This document shows, piece after piece, positions 1-7,277 of a DNA stretch of 64,000 nt (the first letter of the stretch is position 1; every line of letters starts with the position of its first letter). The DNA comes from Paenibacillus tyrphae (lineage in GTDB: Bacteria > Bacillota > Bacilli > Paenibacillales > NBRC-103111). A program made the translations under genes and the position numbers. The stretch is taken from NCBI RefSeq assembly GCF_000722545.1, contig NZ_JNVM01000014.1, positions 62,001 through 126,000 on the forward strand, in the 5' to 3' direction. The notes under the pieces were generated by a model. That model was not told the origin of the DNA, searched no databases, and was given only the letters and a program-made list of their open reading frames with translations.

Positions 1-366
1 TGCGGAGCCCGCCATCCCTTGGATAAAGCGCAGCAATACAAGCAGCTCTGCAGATGGCGCGATGGCGCAGAGCACCGAAGACACGCCGTAGAGGATCAGA
101 CCGATCAGCAGCGGCAGCCGCCGGCCGCGCACGTCGCTGACCGGCCCGGCATACAGCTGGCCGAGAGCCAGCCCGAGCAGACAAGCCGTCAGACTAAGCT
201 GGACCATCGACGTGCTGCTGTTCAGATCGCCCGCCAGCTTCGGCAATGCGGGCAAATACATATCGAGCGACAGCGGCCCAAATGCGGACAATGAGCCTAA
301 GATGAACACCATCCATATCCGGCGCGACGGCACGGAGCCTTGCGCCGAAGCTTCGATCCGGCTCAT
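1..366 (-). CDS. Bcr/CflA-type MFS drug exporter, N-terminal part (gene runs off the window)
   Basis: The first 122 codons are visible; the rest lies beyond base 1. The N-terminus has a hydrophilic start, then a membrane segment leading into SLDMYLPALP, typical of the Bcr/CflA (DHA1) family. A second segment ends in GPVSDVRGRRLPLL, the loop 2-3 motif of MFS exporters (usual form GxLaDrxGrr). The family exports drugs or small metabolites by proton antiport. ATG at 366 is chosen because GGAGG lies about nine bases upstream on the minus strand. A strong sigma-A promoter with an overlapping palindrome lies about 170 bases upstream, so expression is probably repressor-controlled. Substrate unknown. 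Confidence 0.85.
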   Translation of the reverse strand, partial: MSRIEASAQGSVPSRRIWMVFILGSLSAFGPLSLDMYLPALPKLAGDLNSSTSMVQLSLTACLLGLALGQLYAGPVSDVRGRRLPLLIGLILYGVSSVLCAIAPSAELLVLLRFIQGMAGSA

Positions 367-532
367 AAGCCCACGCCTCCGTTCCGCGTCCGACGCCCAT
401 TGTCCATCATCAGCGTCGCAATCCGATTTTGGTCAAGCACAACCTTTCCTACCCGATTCATAAAACCACACATCTCTTTCTTATCCGTAATTGGGACAGA
501 GGCATCTTCTCTCTATTCTACGGTCCCTTGGT

Positions 533-551
533 TGTAACAATTATAGTTACA
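533..551. promoter_or_regulatory. Palindromic operator overlapping the -10 box
   Basis: TGTAACTATAATTGTTACA has perfect six-base arms around seven bases and covers the -10 hexamer of the exporter promoter. This is the layout of a TetR- or MarR-type repressor site. The cognate repressor is not identifiable in this window. Confidence 0.5.
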
Positions 552-569
552 TGTAGGTTTAAAAGTCAA
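540..569 (-). promoter_or_regulatory. Sigma-A promoter of the Bcr/CflA-type exporter
   Basis: On the minus strand: TTGACT at 564-569, an 18-base spacer, and a perfect TATAAT at 540-545. It reads toward the exporter gene. The region 367-634 otherwise shows no gene. Confidence 0.8.
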
Positions 570-634
570 TGCAAAATGCGCTCGGCAGCAGCGGCGAACG
601 GTGTGTTAAAGCCGTGCTTGCCGACCCTTACGCT

Positions 635-680
635 ATAAAAAGAACGCAGGCGGCCTCTCGTCCCGAGGCACCTGCGTTCT
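635..680 (-). terminator. Rho-independent terminator after the GNAT gene
   Basis: AGAACGCAGG (641-650) pairs with CCTGCGTTCT (671-680), and an inner GGCCTC/GAGGC adds pairing. On the minus strand a short T-run follows, just downstream of the acetyltransferase stop. Confidence 0.75.
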
Positions 681-699
681 GCTGCCGATCAATCCCCGC

Positions 700-1584
700 C
701 TATCCGTCGAGCTCAATCGTATAATAATCGTTTGCGTTTAGCGCCCGGAAGCCGCACGACTCGTACAGCCCGAGCGCCCGGGGATTGTCCGCCGCAACCT
801 CCAGCTCGAAGCGCACCGTTCCGCCTTCCCGGTATATGCGCTCTATCGTCCGGGCCAAAATTTCCCGCCCGCATCCGCGTCCCCGGTACTCCGTTAATAC
901 GCAGAAGCCGAAAATAAAGGCGGCACCTTCATCCACGCGTACAGCCAGCTTGCCGATCGGCTTGCCGCCCAGCTCCGCGACATACGTGTTCTCCTTCCCG
1001 TCAGTCACGGTTTTCTCCGCGAATACTTTAGCATCCTCATACGACATATCGAACCCCTGCCGATTGAGCTCCGTCAGTACTTCGACATCGTCCGCCGTCA
1101 CCAATCGGAGCTCCAGAGCTTCCGCTTGCCGCGTATCCGGAACTTGCGGCGGTTGCCCGTCCGGTACCCGCATCTCCATCCAGTGCTCGGAGAACGAATA
1201 GACCGCTCCCCGGGCCTGCAGGAACGCTTTGCCCGAAACCGAACGCTCCTGACATATAAAGATCAGTTTCGGAATCCCGCGGCGCCTGCATTCTTCGGTC
1301 GCCGCATCGGCCAGTTGGGTGAACACGCCCTTCCGCCGGTGCTGCGGATGCACCATGCCGCTGATCTCCGCTTCCGTCGACCGGAAAGAGTAGATCCCCA
1401 GAAACCCGATAAGCTTTTCCCCTTCATACATCAAAAAGTCGTTCGTTACCCCGGCCGGCCGTTCGGAAAGCATTTCCCAGTTCAGCTTCAGCGTAATGCT
1501 GTCCTCAGCATTACACAGGTCTGCGAGTGCCCGAATATCGCGCAGCTCTTGCTCCGAGAGTCCTTGTTTCTCGATCAATTTCAT
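700..1584 (-). CDS. GNAT-family N-acetyltransferase with two tandem domains
   Basis: 294 aa, about twice the size of a single GNAT domain. The acetyl-CoA binding motif A appears twice: HPQHRRKGVFTQL near residue 80 and LTEYRGRGCGREIL near residue 235. The protein is therefore a tandem GNAT, like mycothiol synthase-type or many Bacillales paralogues. The C-terminal half has the cleaner R-x-x-G-x-G/A motif and ends in the beta-strand region LYESCGFR seen in active enzymes. Such proteins acylate a primary amine on a small molecule or protein; the substrate cannot be told. It is monocistronic, ending in its own hairpin, with a G-rich ribosome binding site before ATG 1584. Confidence 0.85.
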   Translation of the reverse strand: MKLIEKQGLSEQELRDIRALADLCNAEDSITLKLNWEMLSERPAGVTNDFLMYEGEKLIGFLGIYSFRSTEAEISGMVHPQHRRKGVFTQLADAATEECRRRGIPKLIFICQERSVSGKAFLQARGAVYSFSEHWMEMRVPDGQPPQVPDTRQAEALELRLVTADDVEVLTELNRQGFDMSYEDAKVFAEKTVTDGKENTYVAELGGKPIGKLAVRVDEGAAFIFGFCVLTEYRGRGCGREILARTIERIYREGGTVRFELEVAADNPRALGLYESCGFRALNANDYYTIELDG

Positions 1585-1704
1585 CCGCTGTCCCCCACTT
1601 CGTTACCATTTGAGTCTTTAGTATACCGTCGTGGAGAAGGTTCCGGCAGATAACGATTGGTTTACAATCATTTTTTCCCGAAGCATCCGGTCAAAATACA
1701 CCGC

Positions 1705-2691
1705 TTATAACAGCAGTTCCAGCCACTCGTCCTTGGTCACTTGTCCGAAGTAGTGCTGTAAATTCACATCGTCCAGCACCCCGGTCAGTGCAGCCGTATC
1801 GTAACGGACGCCTTGCAGCTTGGCGGCAAACTCGGCCGCATCCCCTTGGCCGAAGAAATCGCCATATACTGCAGCCTCGCGGATCACTCCCGCTTCCACG
1901 TACAGCCGGACGTCGAACGTGCCGGCAGACAGGCGCTTCACGCGGTGAACGTTGAATGCCGGGGACTTGCCGTAGTTCCAGTCCCAGCTCCGGTACCGTT
2001 CGTCCGCAAGCTGCCGTACCGCATCCCAATCGGCTGCGCTCAGCTCATACCGCTGAACCTCCGATCCTTCGAAGATCGAGTCCAGCAAATGCTGCTTGAA
2101 CGCCTCAATCGTCATCGGCCCGCTCAAAAATTCCGTAATGTTCGCCACCCGGCTGCGGACCGATTTCACGCCCTTCGACTTGAACTTCTCCGGATTGACG
2201 TTCAGCGCGGATGCGACATGGTCCATCTGCGAATCGAACAGCAGCGTGCCGTGGGTAAACATCCGCCCTTTGGTGGCAAACTGCGCATTGCCGGATATTT
2301 TCCGCTCCCCGACTTGAATATCGTTGCGCCCCGTCAGCTCCGCCTCGACGCCAAGCCGATGCAGCGCCCGGATCACCGGCTCGGTAAACTTGCGGTAGTT
2401 GTGGAAGGACTTGCCGTCATCCTTCGTAATGAAGCTGAAATTAAGGTTGCCGAGATCGTGGTATACCGCCCCGCCGCCGGACAGACGCCGCACGACATGA
2501 ATGCCGCGACCCTCGACGTACTCCCGGTTGATCTCCTCCGCCGTATTCTGGTTTTTCCCAATAATGATCGACGGCTCATTGATATAAAACAACAAATAAT
2601 CATGGTCCGTCGGAAGCTGCTTTAGAGCATATTCCTCCAGCGCCAGGTTCAATGCGGGATCGGTAATGCCGTTATTGTCAATGAAAAGCAT
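1705..2691 (-). CDS. lplA: Lipoate--protein ligase
   Basis: 328 aa. It activates free lipoate with ATP and transfers it to lipoyl domains of 2-oxoacid dehydrogenases and GcvH in the cytoplasm. The BPL/LplA catalytic domain fills the first 240 residues. It contains the signature RRLSGGGAVYHDLGNLNFSF near residue 70, the lipoyl-AMP binding loop, and the conserved lysine segment NDIQVGERKISGNAQ. The C-terminal 90 residues match the accessory domain of LplA/LplJ enzymes. ATG 2691 has an AAGGAG site about ten bases upstream. Length and domain order match LplJ-type ligases; LipL-type transferases are shorter and differ in the loop. Confidence 0.93.
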   Translation of the reverse strand: MLFIDNNGITDPALNLALEEYALKQLPTDHDYLLFYINEPSIIIGKNQNTAEEINREYVEGRGIHVVRRLSGGGAVYHDLGNLNFSFITKDDGKSFHNYRKFTEPVIRALHRLGVEAELTGRNDIQVGERKISGNAQFATKGRMFTHGTLLFDSQMDHVASALNVNPEKFKSKGVKSVRSRVANITEFLSGPMTIEAFKQHLLDSIFEGSEVQRYELSAADWDAVRQLADERYRSWDWNYGKSPAFNVHRVKRLSAGTFDVRLYVEAGVIREAAVYGDFFGQGDAAEFAAKLQGVRYDTAALTGVLDDVNLQHYFGQVTKDEWLELLL

Positions 2692-2742
2692 GCGCTTCTC
2701 CCCCTTCTCCTTTTCGAACGGACAGCTCCCCGTTCCAGCTCT

Positions 2743-2751
2743 ATTATAGCA
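2743..2751 (-). promoter_or_regulatory. Extended -10 promoter of lplA
   Basis: The minus strand reads TGCTATAAT, a TGn-extended perfect -10, about 50 bases upstream of lplA. The -35 position is poor, as is common with extended -10 promoters. Confidence 0.55.
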
Positions 2752-2918
2752 AGGGCCGCAGCCTGGATCGAGCGTCTTGTCCGCCGCAGCCGTGCATGAA
2801 AAAAGCGGCGCAGGAAAACCTAGATCAGACGTCCCTGAACGGACAGGGATCGAAGCTTGTTGATGGCCAGGGTTCCTCGGCCGACAAGCTCAAGCATTTT
2901 CCCAAAGGAGCTCGCCAA

Positions 2919-3272
2919 ATGAACAAAACATTCGTCTGTGTCGCCCTTCTCCTTGTCGTCTCACTGTCTGCTTGTAATCAACCCGCCAAAACGCCGCCGC
3001 CTGCGGATCAAGGAGCCGCAACCCCCGCCCCGGGAGGCGGAACCACTACCGTGGATGCCCAAGCGATCTATAAGCAAAATTGCATCAGCTGTCACGGCGT
3101 GAACTTTGAAGGCGGCGTCGGTCCCAACCTGACGAAGGTAGGGGGCAAGTACTCCAAAGACCAAATTGCGACAATTGTGACGAATGGCAGAGGAGGAATG
3201 CCTTCATTCAAGGGCAGACTGTCCGATACCGATACCAGTGCCATCAGCGATTGGCTCGCCGCTAAGAAATAA
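2919..3272 (+). CDS. cccB: Cytochrome c-551-like lipoprotein
   Basis: 117 aa from ATG 2919, chosen over an upstream in-frame ATG because AAAGGAG ends eight bases before it and the protein then starts with a lipoprotein signal peptide. The lipobox LSAC puts the acylated cysteine at residue 19. A Pro/Ala/Gly-rich linker of about 25 residues follows, then a class I cytochrome c domain with CISCH at 55-59 (haem c attachment, proximal His) and GGMPSF with Met94 as likely axial ligand. It is probably anchored outside the membrane and carries electrons from the bc complex to an oxidase, like CccB of Bacillus subtilis. A strong terminator follows. Confidence 0.88.
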   Translation: MNKTFVCVALLLVVSLSACNQPAKTPPPADQGAATPAPGGGTTTVDAQAIYKQNCISCHGVNFEGGVGPNLTKVGGKYSKDQIATIVTNGRGGMPSFKGRLSDTDTSAISDWLAAKK

Positions 3273-3314
3273 GGGCTTTCTCTAACGGACCCATTTATTG
3301 TTTACCGCTCGAAA

Positions 3315-3367
3315 ATCCCCTGAACCGCGCGTTGTCAAACGATGCTGCGGCTTTCAGGGGGTTTTTT
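3315..3367 (+). terminator. Terminator after the cytochrome c gene
   Basis: CCCCTGAA pairs with TTCAGGGG, with extra pairing in the loop-proximal part, followed by TTTTTT. Confidence 0.8.
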
Positions 3368-3438
3368 ATGTAAAATCGTTCCATTCCTTTTCTTGGGCGT
3401 TTCTGCTATTCTGGTATTCGATCGGGCATCTGGCCCAT

Positions 3439-3477
3439 CCGCGGTTCGAGACCATCCCGCGTTATCAAAACTAAGGG
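3439..3477 (+). promoter_or_regulatory. preQ1-I riboswitch
   Basis: Stem P1 is CGCGG (3440-3444) with CCGCG (3457-3461). The loop begins TTC and the P1 3' strand is preceded by CCC as in the queC aptamer of B. subtilis; the spacing from GGTTC to CCC is identical. The A-rich pseudoknot tail ends in AAAACTAAGG. That tail runs straight into the ribosome binding site AAGGGGGA of the next gene, so control is probably at translation initiation: preQ1 closes the pseudoknot and hides the site. The downstream gene is a queuosine-precursor transporter, a known target class. Confidence 0.9.
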
Positions 3478-3488
3478 GGAAACGGTAA

Positions 3489-4175
3489 ATGTTTAATTTG
3501 GCATGGGGAATTTTGTTTGTCGTCGTGAATTTTGCTTTGTTTCTACTTTGCTATCGTTTGTTCGGGAAGAAAGGACTGTATGCCTGGATCGGCTTCGCCA
3601 CCGTGCTGGCCAACATCCAAGTCGTCAAAACGATTGAGATGCTCGGCATCGTGATGACGCTCGGCAACACCGTCTACACGTCGATCTACATGTCGACAGA
3701 CCTGCTCAACGAGAAGTATGGGACGAAGGAAGCCAAGCAGGCGGTATGGTTTGGCTTTTTCAGCTTGGTCGCTTCGACGGTCATCATGCAGATGGCGCTC
3801 GTGTTCACGCCGCAGGAAAGCGACATCGCACAGAGCTCGCTCGAGACGATATTCGGCTTAATGCCGCGGCTGGCCGCAGGCAGTCTATGCGCCTACTTTA
3901 TCAGCCAGTTCCTCGACGTGAGGGTGTACAGCTATCTGAAGAAGCGGTTTCCGGTGTACAACCAGTTCTGGATCCGGACGAACGGCAGTACGGGGCTCAG
4001 CCAGCTTGTGGACTCGCTGGTCTTCTGCACCATCGCTTTCGCCGGGGTGTACACGCTGGACGTCTGGCTGCAAATTTTGCTGACGACCTACTTATTCAAA
4101 TTCGTCATCTCCGTCGCTTCGACGCCGGTGCTCTACATTGCCCGCAGCTTCCGCATCAAGGAAGACGAGGCTTGA
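3489..4175 (+). CDS. yhhQ: Queuosine precursor transporter (VUT/YhhQ family)
   Basis: 228 aa with about six membrane segments. The family imports preQ0, preQ1 or related precursors for queuosine, the modified base at position 34 of tRNAs with GUN anticodons. Family marks visible are TDLLNEKYGTKEAKQAV near residue 75, with the conserved acidic and basic residues after the second segment, and the C-terminal TYLFKFVISVASTPVLY near residue 200. The start lies eight bases after a ribosome binding site that forms part of the preQ1-I riboswitch, which supports the function independently of the protein family. It is monocistronic, with its own terminator. Confidence 0.92.
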   Translation: MFNLAWGILFVVVNFALFLLCYRLFGKKGLYAWIGFATVLANIQVVKTIEMLGIVMTLGNTVYTSIYMSTDLLNEKYGTKEAKQAVWFGFFSLVASTVIMQMALVFTPQESDIAQSSLETIFGLMPRLAAGSLCAYFISQFLDVRVYSYLKKRFPVYNQFWIRTNGSTGLSQLVDSLVFCTIAFAGVYTLDVWLQILLTTYLFKFVISVASTPVLYIARSFRIKEDEA

Positions 4176-4187
4176 TTCGTTATAATG

Positions 4188-4227
4188 GCGCTTCCGTTCG
4201 TTTATTGAGCGGGAGCGTCTTTTTTTA
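4188..4227 (+). terminator. Terminator after the queuosine transporter
   Basis: CGCTTCCGTTC pairs with GAGCGGGAGCG (two G-T pairs), followed by TCTTTTTTT. Confidence 0.8.
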
Positions 4228-4317
4228 AGGGGCTATGGTACGCCCTATCGGCATGCGATACCTGTAACCAATGCGATCCCATATCTTCAAAAAAACTTTA
4301 TATCCAACTTTTGAATC

Positions 4318-4335
4318 CTGACAACCAGTTGTCAG
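4318..4335. promoter_or_regulatory. Perfect inverted repeat upstream of the DHA2 exporter
   Basis: CTGACAACCAGTTGTCAG has eight-base perfect arms with a two-base centre. It lies 66 bases before the exporter ATG; TTGTCA within it could serve as a -35 element. It has the size of a MarR- or TetR-type operator. It does not resemble the operators at 533 or 6576. Confidence 0.5.
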
Positions 4336-4400
4336 TTAGGCTAAGGTATAGTATGTATATAAAGCTTAAAACATTTCATATCGGAGGTAGACATCAACTC

Positions 4401-5924
4401 ATGGGCAAATCAACCAACAAAACCGGGATGGTCGTAGCGGGGCTGCTTCTTGCAATCCTGATGGCCTCGATGGACAATACCATCATGGCGACCGCGATCG
4501 GAACGATCGTCGGCGAGCTAGGCGGACTCGATAAATTCGTCTGGGCGACCTCCGCCTACATGGTGGCAGAAATGGCAGGGATGCCGATCTTCGGCAAGCT
4601 ATCCGATATGTATGGACGTAAACGATTTTTCGTCTTCGGAATCATCGTCTTTATGCTCGGCTCCGTTCTTTGCGGAACAGCCACTTCGATCGTACAATTA
4701 AGCATCTACCGCGCGATTCAAGGCATTGGCGGCGGGGCCTTGGTGCCGATTGCGTTCACAATCATGTTCGACACCGTCACACCGGAAAACCGGGGAAAGC
4801 TCGGTGGGCTATTCGGCGCAGTATTCGGCATGTCCAGTATTTTCGGTCCGCTGCTCGGGGCTTACATTACTGATTACATCCACTGGAGCTGGATTTTCTA
4901 TATCAACCTGCCGCTTGGCTTAATCTCGCTCATCATGATTGCGCTCTTCTATAAAGAGTCGCCGGTTCATTCGAAGCAGCGGATCGACTGGTGGGGCGCC
5001 ATGACGCTGGTCGGAGCCGTCGTCTGCCTCATGTTCGCGATGGAGTTCGGCGGCAAGCAGTATGCTTGGGGCTCGGTTCAAATCTTGGGCTTGTTCGCCG
5101 GATTTGCGGTCCTTACCCTGCTGTTCCTGTTCGTGGAAAAGCGCGCCGAAGAGCCGATCATTTCGTTTGGCATGTTCCGGAACCGTCTCTACGCGACAAG
5201 CAATGCCGTTGCGATCTTGAGCGGGGCGGCGTTCATCACGGCCTCCGTGTACATTCCGATCTTCATCCAAGGCGTGCTTGGCGGCACGGCCACCAATTCC
5301 GGCCTTATGCTGCTTCCGATGATGCTCAGCTCGGTCGTGACGGCGACCTTGGGCGGTTTCTTGATGACGAAAATGCCGTTCCGGTCGATCATGATTCCGA
5401 CGCTGGCCCTGCTTGTGCTGGGTCTTGCCCTTCTCACGACCTTGACGCCGGAATCGCCGCGTTTTATCGTCACGCTGTACATGATCTTGACAGGCCTCGG
5501 AATCGGAGCTTCCTTTTCCGTGCTCAGCAACGCGGCGATCCAGTCGTTCCCGGCCAGCCAGCGCGGGGCGGCGACGTCTACGCTCAATTTCCTTCGCTCG
5601 CTCGGCATGACGCTTGGCATCACGCTGTTCGGCATCATCCAAAGCCATGCGCTGACCCGGAAGCTGACGTATGCCTTTACAGGTAGCGGTCAAGCCGCCG
5701 TCCCGCAGGGCATCGACTTCAGCGACCCGCATGCGCTGTTGGACCCGGCCACCCGCGCCCAGATCCCTCCGCAAGCGTTGGGTACGATTACGGAAGGGCT
5801 ATCGTCCTCGGTCGTCCTGACGTTTGCTTGGAGCCTGATCCCGGCAGGCTTGGCGCTGGTTGCAGCTTTCGCGATGAGCAAGGAGAAGCTGGACCCGGCG
5901 GCCGAAGCGGCGGCTTCCCACTGA
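4401..5924 (+). CDS. DHA2-family MFS multidrug exporter (EmrB/QacA type, 14 membrane segments)
   Basis: 507 aa from ATG 4401, preceded by GGAGG at a longish 13-base spacing; a longer in-frame reading from 4311 would start inside the operator region. Signature stretches are LMASMDNTIMATAIGTI (segment 1, with the acidic residue of the DHA2 family), GKLSDMYGRKRFF (loop 2-3), and GIGGGALVPIAFTI in segment 4-5 close to antiporter motif C. About 14 hydrophobic segments fit EmrB/QacA. It is likely a proton-drug antiporter in the cytoplasmic membrane; substrate unknown. A perfect palindrome upstream points to repressor control. A strong terminator follows. Confidence 0.9.
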   Translation: MGKSTNKTGMVVAGLLLAILMASMDNTIMATAIGTIVGELGGLDKFVWATSAYMVAEMAGMPIFGKLSDMYGRKRFFVFGIIVFMLGSVLCGTATSIVQLSIYRAIQGIGGGALVPIAFTIMFDTVTPENRGKLGGLFGAVFGMSSIFGPLLGAYITDYIHWSWIFYINLPLGLISLIMIALFYKESPVHSKQRIDWWGAMTLVGAVVCLMFAMEFGGKQYAWGSVQILGLFAGFAVLTLLFLFVEKRAEEPIISFGMFRNRLYATSNAVAILSGAAFITASVYIPIFIQGVLGGTATNSGLMLLPMMLSSVVTATLGGFLMTKMPFRSIMIPTLALLVLGLALLTTLTPESPRFIVTLYMILTGLGIGASFSVLSNAAIQSFPASQRGAATSTLNFLRSLGMTLGITLFGIIQSHALTRKLTYAFTGSGQAAVPQGIDFSDPHALLDPATRAQIPPQALGTITEGLSSSVVLTFAWSLIPAGLALVAAFAMSKEKLDPAAEAAASH

Positions 5925-5933
5925 TATGCGCTT

Positions 5934-5975
5934 GAAGCCTGTGTCCCCTTTGTGGAGGGCACAGGCTTCTTTTTC
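5934..5975 (+). terminator. Terminator between convergent genes
   Basis: GAAGCCTGTG pairs perfectly with CACAGGCTTC and is followed by TTTTT. It ends three bases before the stop of the opposing oxidoreductase. Confidence 0.85.
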
Positions 5976-5977
5976 GC

Positions 5978-6556
5978 TTACGCCAAAGCTTGTCCCAGAC
6001 GGTTCATCTTCACCAGCCAATGCTCCCGCTCCGGGTCCGTCAATTTGCCAACTTGACCGATCGAGGTGACCTTGACGGGCCGGATGCCGCAAAACTGCAG
6101 CGTGAACACCTTCATCATCCGATGACCCGGTTGGCCTTGCACGAGCCGGTAATACCAGACAGGCGCATCCATCGTCACGATCAGCCTCGCCGTTCTGCCT
6201 TTGAGCAGCTGATCGGGCAGCGGGGAGCCTTTCTTGTATTTAAAAGCGTAGCCCGGCAGGAAGACGCGGTCAAGAAAGCCCTTGAGCAACGCAGGCGGAC
6301 CACCCCACCAGATCGGATACGTAAAGACCAGATGCTCCGCCCACCGGATCGACTCCTGCGCCTTGACCAGATCGTCCTCCAACGGAAGCTTATTCTTGTA
6401 ACCGCCCGATAGATTCGGGTTAAAGTCAAGCTCGGCCAAACGAATCACCCGAACCTCGGCCCCGGCAGCCGCGGCCCCCTCCACATAAGCATCCCCCAGC
6501 GCCCATCCGTAGCTGTGCTCCACCGGATTTCCTTGTACGATCAAAACTTTTTTCAT
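5978..6556 (-). CDS. NAD(P)H oxidoreductase, flavodoxin-like quinone reductase (YwrO/KefF/DT-diaphorase type)
   Basis: 192 aa from ATG 6556. An in-frame GTG at 6568 would sit on the AAAAGGAG ribosome binding site itself, so it is rejected. The Flavodoxin_2 fold is shown by KVLIVQGNP at the N-terminus and by FTYPIWWGGPPALLKGFLDRVF near residue 80, where W-W-G-x-P binds the flavin ring and the Arg-Val-Phe helix follows. Such FMN/FAD enzymes reduce quinones or nitro compounds with two electrons. It lies directly downstream of a TetR gene, with a shared 13-base operator motif before each gene, so the pair is likely a self-regulated detoxification unit responding to an electrophile. Confidence 0.87.
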   Translation of the reverse strand: MKKVLIVQGNPVEHSYGWALGDAYVEGAAAAGAEVRVIRLAELDFNPNLSGGYKNKLPLEDDLVKAQESIRWAEHLVFTYPIWWGGPPALLKGFLDRVFLPGYAFKYKKGSPLPDQLLKGRTARLIVTMDAPVWYYRLVQGQPGHRMMKVFTLQFCGIRPVKVTSIGQVGKLTDPEREHWLVKMNRLGQALA

Positions 6557-6575
6557 GACTAAACTCACTCCTTTT

Positions 6576-6593
6576 AGTTAGCATTCACTAACT
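6576..6593. promoter_or_regulatory. TetR operator before the oxidoreductase
   Basis: AGTTAGCATTCACTAACT: perfect six-base arms around CATTCA. The same core GTTAGCATTCACT occurs inside the promoter of the tetR gene at 7201-7218, so it is probably the site of that repressor. Confidence 0.65.
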
Positions 6594-6613
6594 TTTTATG
6601 TAAAAAGAAAAGG

Positions 6614-7198
6614 TCAAAGCTGACCTAATAAATGGGAAAACCTCTGTTTCACTTCCGATGCCAGCGGCTCCAAGCGGGCCGGAAGCTCCCCGTGCAGGCT
6701 AGAAAGCGCCATTTGATTGAATGCGCCAAGAATCAGCACGGCTGACAACCTGGCATCCTGATCGGGAAGCTCTCCGCGCTCGATGCCTTGCTCGATGAAG
6801 GCAACGAGGGCGTCGAATAGCTGTCTCTCCCCGCTGCGGCTGGCTTCCGCGAAAATTTCGTGCTGCTGGGCAAGCAGCAGCATGCCGTACTGCTCCTCAT
6901 CATGCATGCGCAGCACTTCGTCGATCAAGCGGTGGAACCGGCTGTGGAATGTCCCCGGTTGACCGCCCATATAGTCGATCAAGCGCGTATAGCCGCCGCA
7001 GTAATGGGAGAACGCTTCGAGCGCCATCGCCTGCTTGCTTTTAAAATGCTTGTAAATGGCGGCATCAGTGACGCCAGCCGCATCCCCAATCTCTTTGACG
7101 GAAATGCCGTCGATCCCTTTGGTAGCGAACAGACGCATGGCCGCCTGCAAAATATCTTTTTTCTTGCTATCGATATGCGGTTTCTTCATCATGACCAT
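6614..7198 (-). CDS. TetR/AcrR-family transcriptional regulator
   Basis: Up to 194 aa. The N-terminal helix-turn-helix runs from about residue 13 to 55: ILQAAMRLFATKGIDGISVK, then the recognition region AAGVTDAAIYKHFKSKQAM. The C-terminal ligand domain is not diagnostic. The first ATG (7198) follows the -10 box TACAAT without a gap, so it should not be transcribed. The expected transcription start falls at the third codon (ATG 7192), giving a probably leaderless message; no ribosome binding site is visible. Its operator lies between its own -35 and -10 elements and again before the next gene, so it probably represses itself and the oxidoreductase. Confidence 0.9.
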   Translation of the reverse strand: MVMMKKPHIDSKKKDILQAAMRLFATKGIDGISVKEIGDAAGVTDAAIYKHFKSKQAMALEAFSHYCGGYTRLIDYMGGQPGTFHSRFHRLIDEVLRMHDEEQYGMLLLAQQHEIFAEASRSGERQLFDALVAFIEQGIERGELPDQDARLSAVLILGAFNQMALSSLHGELPARLEPLASEVKQRFSHLLGQL

Positions 7199-7227
7199 AT
7201 TGTAAGTGAATGCTAACTAAAAAGCAA
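7199..7227 (-). promoter_or_regulatory. tetR promoter with embedded operator
   Basis: Minus strand TTGCTT (7222-7227), 17-base spacer, TACAAT (7199-7204). The spacer holds AGTTAGCATTCACT, the motif shared with the 6576-6593 operator. Confidence 0.65.
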
Positions 7228-7242
7228 GAGTAACATAAACAA

Positions 7243-7268
7243 AGAAGGCACCCGGCAGGGTGCCTTCT
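7243..7268 (-). terminator. Terminator after ndh
   Basis: AGAAGGCACCC pairs with GGGTGCCTTCT around GGCA; on the minus strand TTTG and TTTA follow. Confidence 0.75.
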
Positions 7269-7277
7269 AGTTAAAAA

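Noticed and set aside
4920..5774. 284-codon minus-strand ORF
   Set aside because: Antisense to the DHA2 exporter; highly charged composition without a fold signature.
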